Positions 37,464 through 43,030 of a stretch of 43,030 nucleotides of DNA are shown here, piece by piece (the stretch's first letter is position 1; the number at the start of each line of letters is the position of its first letter). The notes under the pieces were generated by a model, which saw nothing but the letters and a program-made list of their open reading frames with translations, searched no databases and was not told the DNA's origin. The DNA is taken from contig REDX01000088.1 of NCBI GenBank assembly GCA_007695355.1, positions 1 to 43,030 of the forward strand, read 5' to 3'. The position numbers and the translations under genes are program-made. This stretch comes from Planctomycetota bacterium. Its GTDB lineage: Bacteria > Planctomycetota > UBA11346.

Positions 37464-37721
37464 ATGGCCATTGGTCTGCGCCGCAAAGTTCGTCTCGATT
37501 CCCGTCGTGAGCGTCAAGGCATTAACCGTCAAAAAAACAGCAGTGATAAGCGCCCAGAGCGCATTCGCCGAGACGCTCGTCTCGCTGCCAAGCTGGCACA
37601 ACAGCTGCCGAATCTCGATAGCGTCGGCTTAAGCCCCGATGTGGCGAGTTGGGCATCCGTTCAGCTAGGCCGTCGCGCCAGCAAATTGACCGGCGAAGAC
37701 CTCAAGACCCTTATCGGCTAA
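37464..37721 (+). CDS. Small basic protein (85 aa) of unknown function
   Basis: AAGGAG Shine-Dalgarno just upstream; MAIGLRRKVRLDSRRERQGINRQKNSSDKRPERIRRDARLAAKLAQQL. Confidence 0.6.
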   Translation: MAIGLRRKVRLDSRRERQGINRQKNSSDKRPERIRRDARLAAKLAQQLPNLDSVGLSPDVASWASVQLGRRASKLTGEDLKTLIG

Positions 37722-37750
37722 TTCGCCAGCGATTCCCTTATCGTTTCCCG

Positions 37751-37779
37751 AGCCCCCGGTGCCCTAGGCCCCGGGGGCT
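37751..37779. terminator. GC-rich hairpin, possible terminator or processing site
   Basis: AGCCCCCGG (37751-37759) / CCGGGGGCT (37771-37779); no clear T-tract. Confidence 0.45.
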
Positions 37780-37845
37780 TACTTATGCATGGGCTTTGAG
37801 GGCCAGCCCACAGGCGCACCCCCCTTAACGCCAAAGGACCGCAGA

Positions 37846-38118
37846 ATGAACCCGGTTATAAATGCCTTTATGACCCAGATTACTCCGCCACTCTCAGTCG
37901 ACGAGGAGGCCAGGCTACGCTTTATGTGCCGCTATTTTGCCCGCTCAAATCTTTGGCCATCCCGCTGGTGCCGCATTGAGGCAACGGGGGAACTGATTAT
38001 CTATTTGGCCAATGAGGCCGAGCGCTTTGAACTGACCATGAGCGAAATGAGAACCCTCTATGAAGGCCTGCAACAAGGCCAGGCCGTAGATTGGGCGAAG
38101 CTCAAGCGTCTACGCTGA
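37846..38118 (+). CDS. Small protein (90 aa) of unknown function
   Basis: ATG 37846 preceded by an AAAGGA-like SD; MNPVINAFMTQITPPLSVDEEARLRFMCRYFARSNLWPSRWCRIE... Confidence 0.6.
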   Translation: MNPVINAFMTQITPPLSVDEEARLRFMCRYFARSNLWPSRWCRIEATGELIIYLANEAERFELTMSEMRTLYEGLQQGQAVDWAKLKRLR

Positions 38119-38261
38119 AAAGGGCTGATCAGCTGGGACCCTTGGCCCATGTCAAACCCCGCTAAACGATCCATCAGCTTTCTGGATTGCGCAGATCCTC
38201 TCCTGTCCAAAGTAGAGCTGTAGGTATCTGCCACCGCAACCAGCCCAGCAAGGTCGATAAC

Positions 38262-41200
38262 ATGCCCAGCGATAACCAATCCCTTGAGTTCCCCGATCTC
38301 AATCCTGAACCCAAGAAGCGGGTCATCACCGAGGAAACCCGGGTTGAGACCGCCTCTGAAGAGGCTATCAATAGTCAACTCGATTCGATGACTCGCCGCA
38401 CCACTATCGAAGAGTTGGCCCGACGTGGCAAAACCAAAAACATCAAAACCCTCTCAGAGCGCAACCTCAAACAATGGATCCAAGAAGCTCTTCGTCGGGT
38501 TATCTCGCAATCGACCACCATCGATGAGGATGAGGCCGAGCGTTTGCTTGCCAGCACTCGATCTGAACTCGGCACCATCATGGCCGAACGTCAAGCCGAA
38601 GCCAGCAACCGCGCAGCGGACGCACAAAAATTAGACCAAATGACCGCTCAGGTCCAATCTATGGGACGCCAGATCGCCGAATTAGAGCACCAACTTAATC
38701 TTAGCGAAGCCGAAAATTACCGCCTGCTTGAACAGGTCCAGGACCTCGACGCCGATCTTGCCAGCAAAGAGTACTCAAGCTCTAACGATGCTATAAATGC
38801 TCTACGCGAAGAGCTCAGCGTCATGAAAGACAAGCATGCAATCACCCAGCATGAACAAACCCAGTTGCGCAAAAATCTTGGGCGTCAACTGGTGGCATCG
38901 GCTGAAGTCGTCACCGCCCTCCTCGCAATTGATCAGCGATTCTATAATGGCCGTCATCAACCTGAATCAAATGAGCAGCAAGGCCAGGAAGGTGGCGATG
39001 TCTTTTTTGCCGACCAAAACGCCGCCGCAGAAGTTGCCACCCAATTACGCGATGATCTGGGAAGAATTCACAGCCGCTTAGAAGATTTAGTGCCTGCCAT
39101 CAGCCAAGGTGATGATGGTGCAATCCCTGCCGACATTCTTCGCCTTGATGAATTAATGTGGGTTAAAGAACACGAAGACACCGTGGAAGGCCTTGAGCAG
39201 AGACTCCGGGAATCCCTGGCAGCAAACACCCAAGGTGCCGATGCAACGCTACAGGAAGAAGTGGATCGCCTACGTGCAGAATTAGACGATGCGGAAATCA
39301 CCGCCGAAGCTTATGAGGCCCGAGTCGCTGAACTTAATGCCCAAGAGGCAGACTTGGCTGAGGAACTCGCCGGGCTCAAGGATCGCCTAAAATCCCAGCC
39401 CGTGGATTCTCATGCACTCACCGAAGCTCAAGCCAAAGCCAGTGGCCTGCGAGAAGAGCTCGATCGGCTGCGACGGGAATACGATCAAGGCAAGAAGGAT
39501 AATATCATTCTCCAGGGCACTCTCTCTAGCCTGCGGCGTCAACTGCAACGGGCCCAAGAGCAACTCAATGCCCGACAGGCCGAGCCGATAGCCGAATTTG
39601 AAGCTGAACTCAAAGATTTGCGGGATACCATCATTGCCGTGCGCGAAGATCGCGACCGAGCCAGCGAACAGGCCCTTGAACTTGGGGAACAACTCCTAAA
39701 CGCCCAGCAGGCGAATGCCCAATTACAGCAGAAACTTGACGAGCTCCAATCAGAACAAGGCCAACGATATGCCGAAATAGACGCCCTGCGTGAACAACTG
39801 CAGCAGGTATCCAGCAACAACGCAGAAGAAACCACTGCCAAGGCCCTTAACGAGGAAAATCTTCGTGCCATGCGTGAGGATCGTGACCAGGCCAAGCAAC
39901 ACGCCCAGGCATTAGAAGATCAACTCCGTGTCGCTCAGCAAAACTCAGCCCAATTATTAGATCAATTCAACCAGTTGCAGTCCGAACAGGGGCGACAACT
40001 CATCGAGATGGAAGATCTTCGCCAACAATTGCAGGCCAACCATGAAACTCATGAGGCCCAGCAAGCCCATGCCAACGATCTAGCAGCGCTGCGACAAACA
40101 CTTGCAGAGCGCGAAGCTAAACTCAACACAGCAGAGGCAATGCGGCAAAAGCTTGAACATTCCCTGGCCGAGCAAGCTCAAGAGTTGGCTGCAGCGAATA
40201 CAAAAGCCACCATCCTTAAAGATCAACTAGACAAACAAGACGATGAGATCCAATCGCTGAAGACCAAAATCGCTGAACTCGGCAAAGAACCCCCGTCAAC
40301 TGTGCTCACCGAATCTACACCAAGCGAAATTCCACCTCAGGCCGAAATCGCCGAGGCCTTGGCCAGGGCCCGTGCTGTGGTCACGGTCGCCGATGGGGCC
40401 CCCTTCGAATCAATGGCGGGAATCATTTCCCCGCGCAAGCCGGGAATGTGGTTTACCGCATGGCGCGACCCTAAGGGCCGTTTAAAAATCGCCCGTACAA
40501 CCGGCGATCGCTGGGTCACTGCTGGCCGCAATAAGGACCTGCCTGCACCTGAAAATCTTTTCGGCGAACCATCGATTATCGGCAACTCTGAAGGCGGCAC
40601 TGCCGTCTATCGCGATACTGATGGTAAAGCGCAAATGGTTCCATTCGACAAGGCTGGACGCATCTGCGCGGCAGCCACGACTCTCGGCCCAGCCCTTGGC
40701 ATCCCTGGCCTAAGCCGCGTCAGTGGAGACGCACCAACCTTTATCGTCAGAACAGACCAAGCTGGGCACGTCCATCTCCATCCCGGGACTGGACCCTCGG
40801 TCAATATGCATCGTCTCCTTGATATCCCGCCTGCCGCTGGACCTGCCTGCGCTTGGCATTGGGGCCTGGAAGGCAGCCGCCATATTAGTTACCGCGATAT
40901 CGAAGGCGCCATCCATGAACTCCTGGAGCTTAAAGGCATCTGGTACCATGCCCCGTTGAGCGAACAAACTGGCGCTCCCGCGGCGTCCAGTGACCCCCTC
41001 GGCTACGCTCCCTCAGACCACGAACATGTAATTTATCTCGGCAGCGATGGCCATGTGCATGAACTCTGTTTTGATGGGCGCGACTGGCATCATCACGATA
41101 TTCACGCCCTCACCGCCGGCACTCCAGCTGCGGCCGCCGCCCCCGGCGGAGGCTACATTCTCGGACGTCATCACATCGCCTTTAAAGGCGTTGACGGCCA

Positions 41201-41393
41201 TGCCCATATTCTTCGTCACAATCGAGATTGGCGGCATCATTCCCTTGATGAATTAGGCACCATCGATGGGCACCTCCATTTCAGTTCTTGCGGGGATGCT
41301 GGAGCAATCATCTACAGCACTCCCAATGGCGAACGTCGGTGCGCAACAATCACTCTCGACCTTAACGATATCACCTACAAGGAAATGCCGTAG
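38262..41393 (+). CDS. 1043-aa protein: long coiled coil plus C-terminal beta-propeller/lectin-like repeats
   Basis: Heptad-like Gln/Glu/Leu-rich central region; C-terminal repeats such as HEHVIYLGSDGHVHELCFDGRDWHHHDI and RHHIAFKGVDGHAHILRHNRDWRHHSL. Confidence 0.85.
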   Translation: MPSDNQSLEFPDLNPEPKKRVITEETRVETASEEAINSQLDSMTRRTTIEELARRGKTKNIKTLSERNLKQWIQEALRRVISQSTTIDEDEAERLLASTRSELGTIMAERQAEASNRAADAQKLDQMTAQVQSMGRQIAELEHQLNLSEAENYRLLEQVQDLDADLASKEYSSSNDAINALREELSVMKDKHAITQHEQTQLRKNLGRQLVASAEVVTALLAIDQRFYNGRHQPESNEQQGQEGGDVFFADQNAAAEVATQLRDDLGRIHSRLEDLVPAISQGDDGAIPADILRLDELMWVKEHEDTVEGLEQRLRESLAANTQGADATLQEEVDRLRAELDDAEITAEAYEARVAELNAQEADLAEELAGLKDRLKSQPVDSHALTEAQAKASGLREELDRLRREYDQGKKDNIILQGTLSSLRRQLQRAQEQLNARQAEPIAEFEAELKDLRDTIIAVREDRDRASEQALELGEQLLNAQQANAQLQQKLDELQSEQGQRYAEIDALREQLQQVSSNNAEETTAKALNEENLRAMREDRDQAKQHAQALEDQLRVAQQNSAQLLDQFNQLQSEQGRQLIEMEDLRQQLQANHETHEAQQAHANDLAALRQTLAEREAKLNTAEAMRQKLEHSLAEQAQELAAANTKATILKDQLDKQDDEIQSLKTKIAELGKEPPSTVLTESTPSEIPPQAEIAEALARARAVVTVADGAPFESMAGIISPRKPGMWFTAWRDPKGRLKIARTTGDRWVTAGRNKDLPAPENLFGEPSIIGNSEGGTAVYRDTDGKAQMVPFDKAGRICAAATTLGPALGIPGLSRVSGDAPTFIVRTDQAGHVHLHPGTGPSVNMHRLLDIPPAAGPACAWHWGLEGSRHISYRDIEGAIHELLELKGIWYHAPLSEQTGAPAASSDPLGYAPSDHEHVIYLGSDGHVHELCFDGRDWHHHDIHALTAGTPAAAAAPGGGYILGRHHIAFKGVDGHAHILRHNRDWRHHSLDELGTIDGHLHFSSCGDAGAIIYSTPNGERRCATITLDLNDITYKEMP

Positions 41394-41444
41394 GCCCAAC
41401 ACCGCCGGGCTTTGCCTTCAAAAAAATAAGGGCTCTTTGCTGTT

Positions 41445-43001
41445 TCAGCAGTCTGCCGTTTCCGCATTGCGGGCCAGCCCTTCCACATAGGGGCGCAAAC
41501 GTTCCGGAACTCCCCGCTTACTCGTCCGACGGCTGGCATCCAGAGCCAGCACCTGCAGCACCCGATCCTGGCTATGGCCGCTCGTGATGAGATAGTCTAT
41601 GAGAAGATCATACTGTCTGGTAAGTGCAAACTGATGCTCTTGACGTGTTGTCGCCCACAGCCAATCGCTAAAAGCAAGCAGGGCAGCACATGGACTCGAT
41701 TGGCCCTGCAAGAGAAGCTGAATACCTGCGGGGAAACGGCCGCTATTGATAAAGATTTCGTGATAGCGAGCAAATCGCTTATATCGCTGCATAACGGCAA
41801 AGGGGAAATCCACACTGGCCAGGAGGTCGTAAGGTGGATCGCCATTGTAAATCATGGAAAATGACTCGGTATGACGTCTCAGCGGCGTGCCGCGCAAAAG
41901 CTTTAGAATGCCTAGCTGGATCTCATCGGGGCCCAAGGCAAATAACCGATCATAGCTTTCGTGAAAAGATTCAGGAGTCTCGCCAGGAAGACCAATGATC
42001 AAGTCGGCGTGCACATGAACAAGACCACCGTCACGCAGGTAGCGTAAATTATTCTCAGTCTGTTGTTGGTCCATGCGCCGACTGATTAATTCACCGACCT
42101 TTGGCGTGAAACTTTGGATACCCACCTCAAATTGAATTGATCCGGCAGGAAATCGCTCAATCAGAGCCTTAATCGAATCCGGCAGACGGTCTGGAACCAT
42201 TTCGAAATGCAGAAAAAAAGATTCGTTACGCATCTCGCCTCCATCCATCTGACGGCTACTCAAAGGCGCAATTAAGTCTCCTTTTGCATCCCGTGGCCAC
42301 TGTTCATAGAAAAAATCAAGGATTGCAGCGCATGAACTCGGCTTCAGGTTAAAGGTGCGATCAACAAATTTAAAAGTCCGACAGCCACGTAATACCAGAT
42401 CAGCCATCGCCGCCAAAAACTTTTCCATGGGTACGCTGCGTACTTTTTCGTCGATCGAAGATAGGCAAAATTCACAGGTGAAGGGACAGCCACGACTCGC
42501 TTCGACGTAGATGATTCGCTGCCGCAAATCCTCATCGCTGTATTCCCCATAGGGCAAGGCCATGCTCGATAAATTGGGTTTCTGCTCAGCAATCCGGGGA
42601 GGCGGCTTGGCACCTGCCAAAACGGCAGCAGCCACCCTGGCAAAGGCCTCCTCCCCTTCACCAGAAATTATGGAGTCGGCATGTACCCCCAAACTACTAT
42701 GATCTATGCCGTGGCTCACTTCAGGGCCTCCACACACTACTGTAATTTCGGGATGTAGTGCTTTCAGCATTGCGACCACTCGCTCGGTTTCGCGCAAATT
42801 CCAAATATAAACACCAAAGCCGATCAGACGTGGTTTTTCAAATAGCAAGGTCTCGACAATGTGATCACAACGATCCTGAATGGTAAATTCACGGATCACT
42901 GACCTCTCGCGGAGGTTTCCGAGATTAGCCCGAAGACATCTCAAGCCCATGCTGGCATGACTCCAGCGAGCGTTTAGGGTGGCAAGTACAATGTCAGCCA
43001 C
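41445..43001 (-). CDS. B12-binding-domain radical SAM protein
   Basis: GTG start; RLIGFGVYIWNLRETERVVAMLKALHPEITVVCGGPEVS (B12-binding-like), YVEASRGCPFTCEFCLSS (CxxxCxxC), ADLIIGLPGET. Confidence 0.92.
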   Translation of the reverse strand: MADIVLATLNARWSHASMGLRCLRANLGNLRERSVIREFTIQDRCDHIVETLLFEKPRLIGFGVYIWNLRETERVVAMLKALHPEITVVCGGPEVSHGIDHSSLGVHADSIISGEGEEAFARVAAAVLAGAKPPPRIAEQKPNLSSMALPYGEYSDEDLRQRIIYVEASRGCPFTCEFCLSSIDEKVRSVPMEKFLAAMADLVLRGCRTFKFVDRTFNLKPSSCAAILDFFYEQWPRDAKGDLIAPLSSRQMDGGEMRNESFFLHFEMVPDRLPDSIKALIERFPAGSIQFEVGIQSFTPKVGELISRRMDQQQTENNLRYLRDGGLVHVHADLIIGLPGETPESFHESYDRLFALGPDEIQLGILKLLRGTPLRRHTESFSMIYNGDPPYDLLASVDFPFAVMQRYKRFARYHEIFINSGRFPAGIQLLLQGQSSPCAALLAFSDWLWATTRQEHQFALTRQYDLLIDYLITSGHSQDRVLQVLALDASRRTSKRGVPERLRPYVEGLARNAETADC

Positions 43002-43030
43002 AAGGACTCCTCTCTGCAGAGATACCGTAG

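Overview
This 43 kb window is dense, mostly housekeeping bacterial chromosome with GC-rich sequence, short intergenic gaps and many 1-4 nt start/stop overlaps. The lineage cannot be fixed from sequence alone; gene content loosely suggests a PVC-like (Planctomycetes/Verrucomicrobia/Lentisphaerae) bacterium. I see no CRISPR array, prophage or insertion sequence. Main blocks: (i) a 5'-truncated 2-oxoacid dehydrogenase E1a/E1b/E2 cluster followed by a PfkB kinase and MenD; (ii) three translationally coupled coiled-coil/LpoB-CsgG-like lipoproteins; (iii) a COG0720 (QueD/PTPS) protein, an LpxH-like phosphoesterase, a DUF2237 protein and TopA; (iv) a SpoIIE/PP2C phosphatase with a small partner, an MscS channel and a flavoprotein reductase; (v) tRNA-Ile(CAU), an AraC regulator with an in-frame amber codon just upstream, and two Gfo/Idh/MocA oxidoreductases; (vi) a six-gene minus-strand operon (ABC ATPase, permease, membrane protein, RibF, Sir2, TilS); (vii) tandem EIIA-Ntr proteins, trigger factor, and a 1043-aa coiled-coil protein ending in about seven propeller-like repeats; (viii) a B12-binding radical SAM protein. 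The strongest unexplained signals are a roughly 157-nt multi-helix inverted-repeat element upstream of tig (34645-34801), the coiled-coil/propeller protein, the paralogous lipoprotein operon, and the amber-interrupted AraC leader.
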